Of a stretch of DNA of 64,000 nt, positions 15,616 to 24,027 are shown in pieces. How positions within the stretch are numbered: position 1 is the first letter of the stretch; every line of letters begins with the position of its first letter. The notes beneath the pieces were generated by a model that had not been told where the DNA came from, ran no database searches, and saw only the letters and a list, made by a program, of their open reading frames with translations. Origin of the DNA: Romeriopsis sp046049545 (GTDB lineage: Bacteria; Cyanobacteriota; Cyanobacteriia; Leptolyngbyales; Leptolyngbyaceae); the NCBI GenBank assembly GCA_046049545.1, contig JBJORF010000005.1, forward strand, positions 16,550 through 80,549, written 5' to 3'. Both the position numbers and the translations under genes were made by a program.

Positions 15616-16572
15616 TTACGGGCGGTTCTCGACGATCGCCATCATGCTTTGAATACTGGCGGGGATGCTAGCGGGATCCATGAACAGGACTTTGCTGCTG
15701 TCGCTCTTACCGATCGTTTCGCCCATGTTCAGATAACCGAGGGCCATGAGGAGCTGGGCGGCATTGGTGGCGCTCGGGTCACTATTGAGGGCTTGGGTGA
15801 CGATGTTGACGGCTTCGGCGGTGGCTTGGGCTTTGAGCACCTGTTGCTGACGGTTGGCCTGGGCTTCAAGAACAATGCGCTGCTGTTCGGCTTCGGCGGC
15901 GAGGACGGTGGCGCGTTTGCGAGCTTCGGCATCGAGGACTTGGGCTTCGGCTTTACCGCGCGCGCTGTTGACAGCGGCATCACGTTCGCCTTCGGAGGTG
16001 AGGACGGCGGCGCGTTTTTTGCGTTCGGCGGACATTTGCAATTCCATCGATTCCATCACGGCTTTGGCCGGGACAATTTCTTTCAGCTCGACGCGGGTGA
16101 CTTTGATGCCCCAGGGGTCGGTGGCTTGATCGAGTTCGCGCAGCAGGGTTTCATTGATCTGTTCGCGGGCGGTGAAGGTTTCGTCGAGTTCGAGTTTCCC
16201 CATTTCGGCGCGGACTTGGGCCAAGGCAAGATTGACCATGGCGGCTTGGAGGTTCTGGACTTTGTAGTAAGTCTTGGACATATCAACGATCCGCCAATAG
16301 ATTACTGCGTCCGCCGCGATCGAGACGTTATCCCGCGTAATACAGTTCTGCGGGGGAATGTCGATCACTTTTTCCCGAATCGTGTCGCGGTAGGCGATCC
16401 GATCGAGGCCCGGAATGATGAAGTTGAGGCCCGGTTCGAGTTTACGATCGAACTGGCCGAGGCGTTCGACCAAGGCTTCATTCCCTTGTTCAATTACTTT
16501 GACCGTGGAAGCGGCGACGCTGCCGCCTAAGACTAATGCGACGAACCAACCCAACATAATCCGCTGCTCCAA
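15616..16572 (-). CDS. SPFH/Band 7 (stomatin-like, QmcA-type) membrane protein
   Basis: A 318-residue stomatin/prohibitin-like protein that assembles into membrane microdomain cages. An N-terminal membrane anchor (LGWFVALVLGGSVAAS) is followed by the SPFH domain (VERLGQFDRKLEPGLNFIIP, REKVIDIPPQNCITRDN, DAVIYWRIVD, RAEMGKLELDETFTAREQIN) and a long Ala/Glu/Gln-rich coiled coil (about residues 185-265). The C-terminus has the conserved LNMGETIG-like and VLFMDPASIPASI segments. It is downstream of, and 48 bases from, the NfeD gene on the same strand; SPFH-NfeD pairs are a widespread functional unit. Confidence 0.92.
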   Translation of the reverse strand: MEQRIMLGWFVALVLGGSVAASTVKVIEQGNEALVERLGQFDRKLEPGLNFIIPGLDRIAYRDTIREKVIDIPPQNCITRDNVSIAADAVIYWRIVDMSKTYYKVQNLQAAMVNLALAQVRAEMGKLELDETFTAREQINETLLRELDQATDPWGIKVTRVELKEIVPAKAVMESMELQMSAERKKRAAVLTSEGERDAAVNSARGKAEAQVLDAEARKRATVLAAEAEQQRIVLEAQANRQQQVLKAQATAEAVNIVTQALNSDPSATNAAQLLMALGYLNMGETIGKSDSSKVLFMDPASIPASIQSMMAIVENRP

Positions 16573-16620
16573 AAAAGTTTGTTTGTCTGAATGGTTAGAT
16601 TTGAATGATTGGAAAAGTAA

Positions 16621-17019
16621 TCAACGCGTCGTCACAATCAGCGTCGTCCCATCCCGCCCGACGATCGTTACGGGCATTGTAGCCGCTAAAGATTGCTGTG
16701 GATCCTCAAGTTTGGCAGCCCAGGACTGACCTTCGTACTGCACCCGACCGATCCCATTTACGGGAATGTCCGTGAGGGTTTCGCCCGCTGCGGCATCGAA
16801 CTTATGCGATCGCGCCGGAGATTTGACCAAGGGGCGGGAGAGCAGGATGCCGAGGGTAGTCAAGATCAGCCAAAGCATGACCTGTCCCCCAAAGGCGATA
16901 ATGATTCCACTCATAAAGCCGACGAGGATTGCCGCCACACCGCCCACAAGCGCCACATAGGCGGTGGGGACGATCGCTTCTAAAATACAAAGGCCGAAGC
17001 CCACTAAAAACCAAATCAT
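16621..17019 (-). CDS. NfeD-like membrane protein
   Basis: A 132-residue NfeD family protein of the short type (no protease domain). Two or three N-terminal hydrophobic helices (FLVGFGLCILEAIVPTAYVA, GGVAAILVGFMSGIIIAFG, QVMLWLILTTLGILLS) precede a C-terminal OB-fold domain (AAGETLTDIPVNGIGRVQYEG, then VVGRDGTTLIVTTR-like ending). NfeD proteins partner with SPFH proteins in membrane quality control. Gene order (NfeD, then SPFH 48 bases downstream) supports this. Confidence 0.9.
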   Translation of the reverse strand: MIWFLVGFGLCILEAIVPTAYVALVGGVAAILVGFMSGIIIAFGGQVMLWLILTTLGILLSRPLVKSPARSHKFDAAAGETLTDIPVNGIGRVQYEGQSWAAKLEDPQQSLAATMPVTIVGRDGTTLIVTTR

Positions 17020-17212
17020 CTTGGGATAAGCCCGATTAGGGTTTGATGGATTGCTTGCAAGCTGTGAAATCGTTGGTATAGTTTGTATGCCAAATACCTA
17101 CATAACGTACCCGCACCGTTACGGAAAGTAGATCGATGATTGATCGATGATTTTTCGAGGTTTTTATGTGGCGGGTTTTTGCGACCTGTTTTGCAGTTTT
17201 GAATGTTGCCCC

Positions 17213-19111
17213 ATGAATCGCCTGGAACCCCAAATCGCCTGTGTCAATCCGCAATGTGAGCGCCCAGCGAATCGGCTGAATGCCAAGGTTTGTGCGAATT
17301 GTGGGACACCGATCGTTCGGCGATACGTCTGGGCAGTAGGGGAAAAAGCGGCGCAAAAAAAACTCGGCACAACGGCAGGCAATGCGCGCTACTACGTCTG
17401 TGAACCGCAGATTTGGCTGGATCTTGACCCGAATGAGCCGCCGATTCAAGCACCAGAGGTGCCCGAGGAACTGCTGCCCTATCTCTACTTGTATCCCCAC
17501 CGCTTGCATGTGCCATCGATCTATGGGATTTCGATCGATGGCCGGGGCGATGAAGTCCTGTTGCTCGATCATGCGGCGATTACCCGTGATGGAAAACCCT
17601 TGCCGAGTTTAGTCAGTCGTTGGGCCGAAGCCACTGCGACGCGGCAGGTCTACTGGCTCTATCAATTGGCGCAGTTGTGGGAACCGTTGCAGCAGTGGAA
17701 TATGCTCGGTTCGCTGCTCGATAGCGATTTGATTCGGGTGCAGGATTGGCGGGTGCGGTTGCAGGAATTGCAGCCCGCGCATCCTTCGGTGGATTTGTCG
17801 GATTTAGCTGGGACTTGGCGGATCTGGCTCCCCGAGGCGAAACCGGCGATCGCGCCAGCATTAGGCCAGCTCATCGAGCAAATGCAGCAGGGCAACTTGA
17901 CGATCGCTACGCTCTTGGCCGAACTGAATCAACTCCTGCTCCAACAAGCGGCCCAATCCCCGTTGCGGCTTCAGGCTTACGGTGCAACCGATACCGGGAA
18001 AGCCCGATCGCACAATGAAGATTCCTGCTACCCGATCGGAGCGGCCAGTGTGCAGGATGAGTTGACCGGGCGGTTGGCGATCGTTTGTGATGGGATTGGC
18101 GGTCATGAGGGCGGTGAAGTTGCCAGTCAGATGGCGCTGCGACTGTTGCGACCGCAGATGCAAGCCTTGATCAACGAAATCGGTCAGCAGGGTGAACTGG
18201 CGACTCCGGAATTGATCGCGGATCAACTCCAGTCGATCGCCCGCGTGGTAAATAACGTCATCTCGAATGAGAACGACGACCAGGAGCGCGAAGCGCGGCG
18301 GCGGATGGGGACGACATTGGTGCTGGCGTTACAGTTGCCCCAGCGGGTGCAGTTACCCAGCGGCGCGGTTTCTGGGAATGCCCACGAATTGTATCTGCTG
18401 AGCATTGGCGATAGTCGGATCTACTGGCTGACGGCAAATGCCTGCCACTGTCTGTCAATCGATGACGACGTGGCGACAAGGGAAGTGAAGATGGGGCGAT
18501 CGGTCTACGCCGAAGCCTTGCAGCGTCCCGATGGTGGTGCGCTCACCCAAGCCCTCGGGATGCGCGATGGCGAATACCTGCGTCCCAATGTGTCGCGCTA
18601 CGTCCTCGAAGAAGATGGGGTATTGCTGCTGTGCTCCGATGGGCTGAGCGATCGCGATTTAGTGGAAACCCACTGGCAGAACTACACTGAACCCGTACTG
18701 CGTGGACAAATGACCTTGGAACAGGCAGTGAATGGCTGGATCAAGCTCGCCAACGACAAGAACGGTACCGACAATATTTCGGTTGTCCTGACCCGCGTGG
18801 AAGTGTCGGTGAAACCGGAACTGGTTCTGGATGGTGCGGGGGCGGAGTCGAGTGGCGTTGAAGAAGATGACTTGGCGGAAATCGAGGCCCAGGCGGCAGC
18901 CACGAGTGAACCCGCAACGGATGCAGTCGCGGCGCTAGCACCGCGCAAAGGCCGTTGGGGGTGGCTCAAGGGCTGGCTCATCCTATCGTTGCTGGCGGGC
19001 GGCGGGGTCGCTTGGTCGCAGCTTGATCCGGGTAGCTTCAATCCTGTGCGCGATCGGATCGACACGCAGGTTCGACAATGGCGGGACGCGATCGGCGCAA
19101 GGTTTAAATAA
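17213..19111 (+). CDS. PP2C-type serine/threonine phosphatase with zinc ribbon and C-terminal anchor
   Basis: A 632-residue membrane-anchored phosphatase. Residues 10-30 form a zinc ribbon (C10, C15, C27, C30). A middle region of about 230 residues resembles the helical linker seen in cyanobacterial PP2C proteins. The PP2C domain follows: SHNEDSCYP, CDGIGGHEGGEVASQMA with the metal-binding Asp, MGTTLVLAL, LSIGDSRIYWL, CSDGLSDRD and NGTDNISVV. A low-complexity acidic/Ala linker leads to one hydrophobic helix (WLILSLLAGGGVAW) near the end, with a short tail. It should remove phosphates from Ser/Thr-kinase targets near the membrane. ATG 17213 places the zinc ribbon at the start; a longer frame from 17147 is less likely. 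Confidence 0.9.
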   Translation: MNRLEPQIACVNPQCERPANRLNAKVCANCGTPIVRRYVWAVGEKAAQKKLGTTAGNARYYVCEPQIWLDLDPNEPPIQAPEVPEELLPYLYLYPHRLHVPSIYGISIDGRGDEVLLLDHAAITRDGKPLPSLVSRWAEATATRQVYWLYQLAQLWEPLQQWNMLGSLLDSDLIRVQDWRVRLQELQPAHPSVDLSDLAGTWRIWLPEAKPAIAPALGQLIEQMQQGNLTIATLLAELNQLLLQQAAQSPLRLQAYGATDTGKARSHNEDSCYPIGAASVQDELTGRLAIVCDGIGGHEGGEVASQMALRLLRPQMQALINEIGQQGELATPELIADQLQSIARVVNNVISNENDDQEREARRRMGTTLVLALQLPQRVQLPSGAVSGNAHELYLLSIGDSRIYWLTANACHCLSIDDDVATREVKMGRSVYAEALQRPDGGALTQALGMRDGEYLRPNVSRYVLEEDGVLLLCSDGLSDRDLVETHWQNYTEPVLRGQMTLEQAVNGWIKLANDKNGTDNISVVLTRVEVSVKPELVLDGAGAESSGVEEDDLAEIEAQAAATSEPATDAVAALAPRKGRWGWLKGWLILSLLAGGGVAWSQLDPGSFNPVRDRIDTQVRQWRDAIGARFK

Positions 19112-19184
19112 ATCCAGCGGGCACGGTGGAAAACGCGCCAAAAACTTCTATGATCAATCTGATTTTGCTAGTCGGGAACGGTGT

Positions 19185-19439
19185 ATGGTGAGTGCTGTAG
19201 CGCAAGTTAGTAAGTCTATGGAAGTCGGTACTCGGGTTAAAGTCGTAACTTCAGTGGTGATCTATAACCATCCGGAGCATCGCAATCAGCCTTTTGATCT
19301 GCAAGGCCACGAGGGTGAAATCGTGGCCTTGGCCAGCGAGTATCAGGGTAAGCCCATCACGGCGAACTTTCCCTACATTGTGCAGTTTGGCCCGAAGCAT
19401 CGGGTGCATTTGAGTGATCAAGAAATTGCCACGGTCTAA
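19185..19439 (+). CDS. ftrV: Ferredoxin-thioredoxin reductase, variable chain
   Basis: The variable chain is a small SH3-like barrel that supports the catalytic [4Fe-4S] chain in passing electrons from ferredoxin to thioredoxin. Recognisable are MEVGTRVKVVTSVVIYNHPEH, FDLQGHEGEIVALASEY, GKPITANFPYIVQF and KHRVHLSDQEI. With the start at 19185 it has 84 residues; ATG 19218 (73 residues) would give the core alone and is also possible. The catalytic chain gene (ftrC) is not in the window, as usual for cyanobacteria. Confidence 0.9.
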   Translation: MVSAVAQVSKSMEVGTRVKVVTSVVIYNHPEHRNQPFDLQGHEGEIVALASEYQGKPITANFPYIVQFGPKHRVHLSDQEIATV

Positions 19440-19459
19440 ATCGTATTGCCCTGACCGCG

Positions 19460-20704
19460 ATGCCTAGATTGGATGATCCGCAAGCATTGATTCGGTATTT
19501 ACGATCGCCCCAGGCCATTCGCGATCGCGCTCAAGAATTATTTGAGTTGGGGTTAGCAGGTGATTTGCCCTATTTTCAGATCGATTTGGGCCAGCTTGAT
19601 CGGGTGGTGCAATTTGTCGATCGCATCACCCGATCAACCTATCCTGACCTGCAAATTCCGTTTCACAGCCGTTGGCGGCATTTCCCGGACGATCGGATTG
19701 TCCAACGCTTCGACTCCCTCGATCCTGTTGACCGGATTAAGGCGAAGTTGGATTTGGTCATTCCCAGTGTGTTGCTGGATGCGGGGGCGGGGGAGCAGTG
19801 GCGTTATGTCGATGCCCAAGGTCAGACTTGGCAGCGATCGGAGGGACTGGCGATCGCTTGTCTGGAAATGTTTGAGCGGGGGCTGTGGTCAGGCGATGGA
19901 CGGCAGCGAACTGACGCGAACGGGCTGGGTCAAATCACCTTGGCCCAGTTACAAGCGGGCTTTCAAGTGAGTGCCAAGAATCCGATGCTCGGTCTGGAAG
20001 GACGTTGGCAAATGCTGAAGCGATTGGCGACAGTGCTGGAGCAGCGGGATTTTATCGATCGCTCAGGCGACTCGCCGCGTTTTGGGAATCTGATTCAGGC
20101 GCGCGACGCGGTGGATGATTCCCGATCGATGGCAACCTGGATTCCTGAGCTGTTGAAAATATTTAGTCCGTTGTGGGCTGATGGTCTCCGACCGACCGGA
20201 GGTCATCGGTTGTTGGTAGCAGGTCAGCCGATCGGTGATGTGGGATTTCATCCAGCGTTATCGCCATTGGTCGCCGATGACCCGAATAGTCGCTGGATCC
20301 CGTTTCATAAACTGGCGCAATGGTTGATTTGTTCGTTGGTGGAGCCGTTTGAGGAATGGCAGCAGGTCGTGCGGGGGCTGCACTGTTTGAGTGGCTTGGC
20401 CGAATATCGTAATGGGGGGCTATTCATCGACTTTGGGGTGCTGAAGTTGCGTGATCCGAGTCTTGTCGCGCAGTTACATTCGCCGGATTCAGTATTGATT
20501 GTCGAATGGCGGGGGCTGACTCTGTGGTTGCTGGAATTAATCAGGTTAGAGCTGCTCGATCGCTGGGGAATGGGGCCGGAAGAATTGCCCATGATTAAAG
20601 TATTACAAGGAGGCAGTTGGGCAGCGGGACGAGCGATCGCGCGGGAGTTGCGATCGGATGGGGGGCCACCGTTGCGGATTCAGAGTGATGGCACGGTATT
20701 TTAG
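19460..20704 (+). CDS. DUF1688 (URC4/Urg3) family protein
   Basis: A 414-residue protein of the DUF1688 family, whose fungal member Urc4 is needed for an alternative uracil catabolic pathway; the biochemical activity is unknown. The protein has RSPQAIRDRAQELFELGL, PFHSRWRHF, DLVIPSVLLDAGAGEQW, the Gly-rich LEGRWQMLKRLA and IPFHKLAQWLICSLVEPFE, all matching the family. It starts 20 bases after ftrV. Other URC genes are absent nearby, so the pathway link is weak here. Confidence 0.87.
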   Translation: MPRLDDPQALIRYLRSPQAIRDRAQELFELGLAGDLPYFQIDLGQLDRVVQFVDRITRSTYPDLQIPFHSRWRHFPDDRIVQRFDSLDPVDRIKAKLDLVIPSVLLDAGAGEQWRYVDAQGQTWQRSEGLAIACLEMFERGLWSGDGRQRTDANGLGQITLAQLQAGFQVSAKNPMLGLEGRWQMLKRLATVLEQRDFIDRSGDSPRFGNLIQARDAVDDSRSMATWIPELLKIFSPLWADGLRPTGGHRLLVAGQPIGDVGFHPALSPLVADDPNSRWIPFHKLAQWLICSLVEPFEEWQQVVRGLHCLSGLAEYRNGGLFIDFGVLKLRDPSLVAQLHSPDSVLIVEWRGLTLWLLELIRLELLDRWGMGPEELPMIKVLQGGSWAAGRAIARELRSDGGPPLRIQSDGTVF

Positions 20705-20828
20705 TCGCGCGATCCGTAGGGGCGTGCATCCCACGCCCACAGCCTACGCCCACCCACGATCACCCCCATCATCCCCCCGAATCGATGCAATCCGTTGAAT
20801 TTGGAATTGCTATTAGAAGCGAGTGAAT

Positions 20829-20858
20829 TTGCGGGGTCGATCGATGTTCTGCTATAAT
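20829..20858 (+). promoter_or_regulatory. Promoter of tRNA-Cys
   Basis: TTGCGG (20829-20834) and a perfect TATAAT (20853-20858) with 18-bp spacing end 15 bases before the tRNA. Confidence 0.75.
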
Positions 20859-20873
20859 TGCAGCAGCATGTTT

Positions 20874-20945
20874 GGCGACATGGCCAAGTGGTAAGGCAAG
20901 GGTCTGCAAAATCCTCATCCCCCGGTTCGAATCCGGGTGTCGCCT
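20874..20945 (+). tRNA. trnC-GCA: tRNA-Cys (anticodon GCA)
   Basis: A 72-base cloverleaf with acceptor stem GGCGACA/TGTCGCC and discriminator T. The anticodon stem is AGGGT/ATCCT with loop CTGCAAA, giving GCA. The T arm CCCGGTTCGAATCCGGG is complete. CCA is not encoded. It has its own promoter. Confidence 0.95.
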
Positions 20946-20989
20946 TGAAGGTTCAATTCTGAAATTAGAGCAATTCAAGTGTTTCAGTT

Positions 20990-21354
20990 CTAAACTAATT
21001 CAGAAACATCGATCGACATATCCGAAAAAGCGACCAGATTCAGGTTGCCACTGGTTAGGATTTGCACCGATCGGTAGTCTCCATCCACCGGATCACGATG
21101 CACAACCACTGTACGATCCTGAAGATTGACTAGCGAGTATTCCTGGGGTGCCCTTCACGCACTTCCACCTGATTGCCCAACGACCGGCGCAACACTTTAG
21201 CCGCTCTGCTACAGCGAACAGCATGTTCAATTCCTTCCGGTGGCCTATCGACAATTTCTCCGTTCAACAATTCCACGCACACCTCATCCAGCACACCCGC
21301 TGCAATCATCTGGTGATACTGCGCGATCGTGCATTTCGCAAGTGTGACCGTCAT
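20990..21354 (-). pseudogene. Uma2-family nuclease pseudogene with internal deletion
   Basis: The frame starting at ATG 21354 reads an intact Uma2 N-terminus (IAQYHQMIAAGVLD, VELLNGEIVDRPPEG, RRSLGNQVEVREGHP) and stops at TAG within six codons after EGHP. In another frame on the same strand, from about 21140 down to TAG 20990-20992, the typical Uma2 C-terminus can be read (EYSLVNLQDRTVVVHRDP, VDGDYRSVQILTSGN, SDMSIDVSELV). The middle of the protein, with the catalytic D, E and K residues, is missing; compared with the usual layout roughly 75 codons were lost, and the join also shifts the frame. The product cannot be an active nuclease. Confidence 0.85.
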
Positions 21355-21381
21355 GGGCGTTAAACCTGTGGCGTAATGCGT

Positions 21382-21957
21382 CTAGTCAAACCAGCCAATT
21401 TCCTTGTCCTCGATGCCGCTGGGCAAAGAACCATTCGGAAATACGGGATGCACGAGATTGTTGTAATTCGGTTGCTTGGGTGCAGCGAGGGCCGTGGCGG
21501 CTTTGGCCTCGGCGGCGGCTTTGGCCTCAGCGGCAGCTTTGGCTTCAGCAGCTTTCGCAGCTTTCGCAGTGGCGGTGGCTTGGGCGATCGTGGCCTGAGC
21601 AGCTTCCGCTTCGGTCATCAGTTTCTGGTTCAGCGTCGCCAGTTGACGGGCTTCGGCTTTGGCTTTGTCGAGGTCAGCTTGAACTTTCGCGGCGGCGTTA
21701 GCTTGGCTTTGCAGGGTTTGGATTTGGTCGGATTGTTCGGCCAGTTTGCTTTCGAGGGCCGCGATCGTAGCGTTCAATTTCGTCTCATGCTGAACCGCGC
21801 TGGCCAATTTACTTTCGAGGGTCGCGATCGTGGCGTTTAAGGCAGCGCTGTCATCAGCGGTTGGGGCGGTTGCGGCGGCAGGCGGCGATTCCGGCTGCGG
21901 TTGGGGCTTGGCTGAGAAACCAGTTTTAGCAGCGGTTTTATTGGATTTTGTGGCCAT
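21382..21957 (-). CDS. Alanine-rich coiled-coil hypothetical protein
   Basis: I recognise no catalytic domain. The 191-residue protein has a Pro/Ala-rich N-terminus (MATKSNKTAAKTGF then PQPQPESPPAAA), a coiled coil from about residue 38 to 150 built on heptads such as TLESKLASAVQHETKLNATI and its near-repeat AALESKLAEQSDQIQTLQ, an Ala/Lys block with AEAKAAAEAKAAAEAKAA, and a folded-looking tail (NYNNLVHPVFPNGSLPSGI). No signal peptide is visible, so it is probably cytosolic. The repeated (A)EAKAA track at DNA level is a likely site of length variation. Confidence 0.7.
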   Translation of the reverse strand: MATKSNKTAAKTGFSAKPQPQPESPPAAATAPTADDSAALNATIATLESKLASAVQHETKLNATIAALESKLAEQSDQIQTLQSQANAAAKVQADLDKAKAEARQLATLNQKLMTEAEAAQATIAQATATAKAAKAAEAKAAAEAKAAAEAKAATALAAPKQPNYNNLVHPVFPNGSLPSGIEDKEIGWFD

Positions 21958-22183
21958 GGTCTGCTCCCGCGCTTCTCGCGCCGACGATCGCTGGAGCCAA
22001 TACTATCTATGCCCCATGCTGTGACTATAGCGCGGTCGGTCGAGTCTGGGCAAATCTCCGTTAATCTCCGGATCGCCGCCGCCGAACTGGGAGAACGGTT
22101 CATGGAAATTACGGATTCTCGATCGGGCTTGGATTCCGATTATGGCTCAGTTATTTCGGTGCAATCGGTCGCGAGGGGATGCA

Positions 22184-23440
22184 ATGAACAGAATGCAAGG
22201 GGCAGGCTTAGGTCTGAGTTTGGCGCTCATTAATTTGAGCGCTGTGAGTCTTTGGGCCACGGGGGCGGGACTGTTGCTTTCACCCGCGATCGCGGTATCG
22301 TCCAAGCCTGCGCCATCCAAACCCGCACCAGCTAAACCCGCACCAGCTAAACCCGCACCAGCCAAGCCGATCAGCTCGAAACCCGCACCGCCAAAACCTG
22401 CACCGCCGAAACCTGTACCGCCAAAACCTGCACCGCCGAAACCTGTACCTAAGCCTGCACCGCCTGCACCCAAACCCGCACCCGCGCCATCTCCCAAGCC
22501 TGCTCCTGCACCGAATCCTGCGCCGCCTGCACCCAAACCCGCACCGCCCACCGCAACTGCGAAAGTGGAGCCGACGAGTTTTCTGGAATGGTGTTTGCAA
22601 CGGCCCAAGCTAGGCGCAGCGACCCTGGTGACGGTGGAGGCAATGCTCCAACAGGCGGGCAGTCAAGACTGTGTCACCGCCGATCGGCAGCTAGCCCAGG
22701 TGAAGCAACTAAATCTTTCGGGCAATAAGTTGCAGGATCTCATGCCGCTGCGATCGTTGACGCAGCTTGTGACGCTGAACCTGAGTACGAATCAAATCAA
22801 AGATCTGCGACCGCTGGCAGGGATGAAGGGGCTGACGGCCTTGTATCTATCGGGGAATCAGATTCAGGATTTGTCGCCGTTGCAAGGTTTGAAGGAACTC
22901 CGGCGGCTCCAGCTCGATAGTAACCCGATCGCGCAGCTCCAACCGATCGCGGGGCTGACGAATTTGACCACGCTGAATCTGTATGCGGCGCGGATTGAAG
23001 ATTTGACGGCGCTTCAGGGCTTAAAAAATCTCCAAACACTGGGCCTAGAGAGCAATCGAATTAAAGATCTGCGACCGATCGCCGGATTGACCCAACTCGA
23101 AACCCTCTATCTCAGCAACAATCAAATTCAAGATCTGACCCCATTGGCCGGACTGACCCAATTATCGGATCTGTTGCTCGCGAATAACCAGATTCAGGAG
23201 GTGCGATCGCTGGGTGCTTTGCAGCGCTTGCTCTTCCTCACCCTCAGCGATAACCAAATCCAAAACGTCCAACCCCTCAGCACCCTCAAAAATCTCCCCG
23301 CCCTCTACCTCCGCAACAATCAAATTCAGGATGTCACGGCCCTCGCCAGCTTGAAAAAGCTCCAAGCCCTGGAATTGGCCAAAAATCCGCTGAAGCTCCG
23401 CCGTTGTCCCGTGGAACCCGCAACGGTTTGTCGGTTTTAG
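22184..23440 (+). CDS. Exported leucine-rich-repeat protein with proline-rich stalk
   Basis: A 418-residue internalin-like protein. It begins with a signal peptide (MNRMQGAGLGLSLALIN, hydrophobic to about residue 35), followed by a low-complexity stalk of about 90 residues made of KPAPAKPAPAKP and KPAPPKPVPPKP units. A short cap (FLEWCLQRPKL to DCVTADRQLAQ) leads into about ten SDS22-type leucine-rich repeats of 22 residues (pattern LxxLxLSxNQIxDLxPLxxL), ending with a C-terminal cap containing two Cys (RCPVEPATVCRF). The role is likely protein binding at the cell surface or periplasm. ATG 22184 follows GAGGGG by 6 bases; the longer frame is less likely. Confidence 0.85.
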   Translation: MNRMQGAGLGLSLALINLSAVSLWATGAGLLLSPAIAVSSKPAPSKPAPAKPAPAKPAPAKPISSKPAPPKPAPPKPVPPKPAPPKPVPKPAPPAPKPAPAPSPKPAPAPNPAPPAPKPAPPTATAKVEPTSFLEWCLQRPKLGAATLVTVEAMLQQAGSQDCVTADRQLAQVKQLNLSGNKLQDLMPLRSLTQLVTLNLSTNQIKDLRPLAGMKGLTALYLSGNQIQDLSPLQGLKELRRLQLDSNPIAQLQPIAGLTNLTTLNLYAARIEDLTALQGLKNLQTLGLESNRIKDLRPIAGLTQLETLYLSNNQIQDLTPLAGLTQLSDLLLANNQIQEVRSLGALQRLLFLTLSDNQIQNVQPLSTLKNLPALYLRNNQIQDVTALASLKKLQALELAKNPLKLRRCPVEPATVCRF

Positions 23441-23446
23441 GGGGGG

Positions 23447-23956
23447 CTAGATGGAATATAACCGCTGCTCAAAGTAGGTTTCGGGTTGGAACGGGGCGAC
23501 TTCTTCGATGACCCGCAGGCCCCGCTGTCCCAGGAAAGCTTTTAATGCTGGATCCGGGGATAGGCGGAGATAGCAAGCGGTGATTTCGAGGGGGATTTTG
23601 CGATGCCCGAGTTGGTAGGCAGCTTGGAGCAGTGCGAGGGGAAACAGTGACGTGACAGTGAGGACTGGTTCGGGCTTGGCGCGGACTTGGGCCAGTTCCC
23701 CACTGCGCGATCGCAGCCAGTCGCCATCGCGTAAAATCGTCCCTGGGGGCAACTGAAGCTGTACTGGAATGTTGCGATCGGTTTTGACTGAGAGGTCGGT
23801 ATAGGTACGTTCTGCCGCCGTGAGTTCGAGCAGGTAATCGGGAACGGCATCGGTATGATGGGCTAAGCGTTGAGTAAAAACAGAGTTCACGACGGTTATG
23901 GCGGGGTAATGCAAGGGCAGACGCGACGCTAGGGCACGCGCAGTCCTTCTCAGCAT
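23447..23956 (-). CDS. ureE: Divergent UreE-like urease accessory protein
   Basis: UreE carries nickel to urease. Residues about 30-165 match the UreE fold: LTAAERTYTDLSVKTDRNI, LQLPPGTILRDGDWLRS, VRAKPEPVLTVTS, then AAYQLGHRKIPLEI and YLRLSPDPALKAFL, ending EEVAPFQPETYFEQ. In typical UreE the conserved metal-binding His is in LGNRHVPLE; here that position is Lys (LGHRKIPLE) and a His appears two residues earlier. The His-rich tail is absent. No other urease gene is in the window. The N-terminal 20 residues are an unsupported extension; GTG 23890 is an alternative start. It converges with the LRR gene, with 6 bases between stops. Confidence 0.75.
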   Translation of the reverse strand: MLRRTARALASRLPLHYPAITVVNSVFTQRLAHHTDAVPDYLLELTAAERTYTDLSVKTDRNIPVQLQLPPGTILRDGDWLRSRSGELAQVRAKPEPVLTVTSLFPLALLQAAYQLGHRKIPLEITACYLRLSPDPALKAFLGQRGLRVIEEVAPFQPETYFEQRLYSI

Positions 23957-24027
23957 AGATCGACTCAGACTTGGCGTACAGCGTGCTATCTGCCCAAAGA
24001 GAGATTTTTAGTAAAAATTCGTGCAAT

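Noticed and set aside
15568..16530. Long open frame antisense to the SPFH gene
   Set aside because: It is the mirror of a GC-rich coiled-coil coding region; its Gly/Phe/Asp-rich sequence is typical of an antisense shadow.
22280..22608. Cys/Arg-rich or Gly-rich frames antisense to the proline-rich stalk
   Set aside because: They are direct by-products of the repetitive Pro/Ala/Lys codons on the plus strand.
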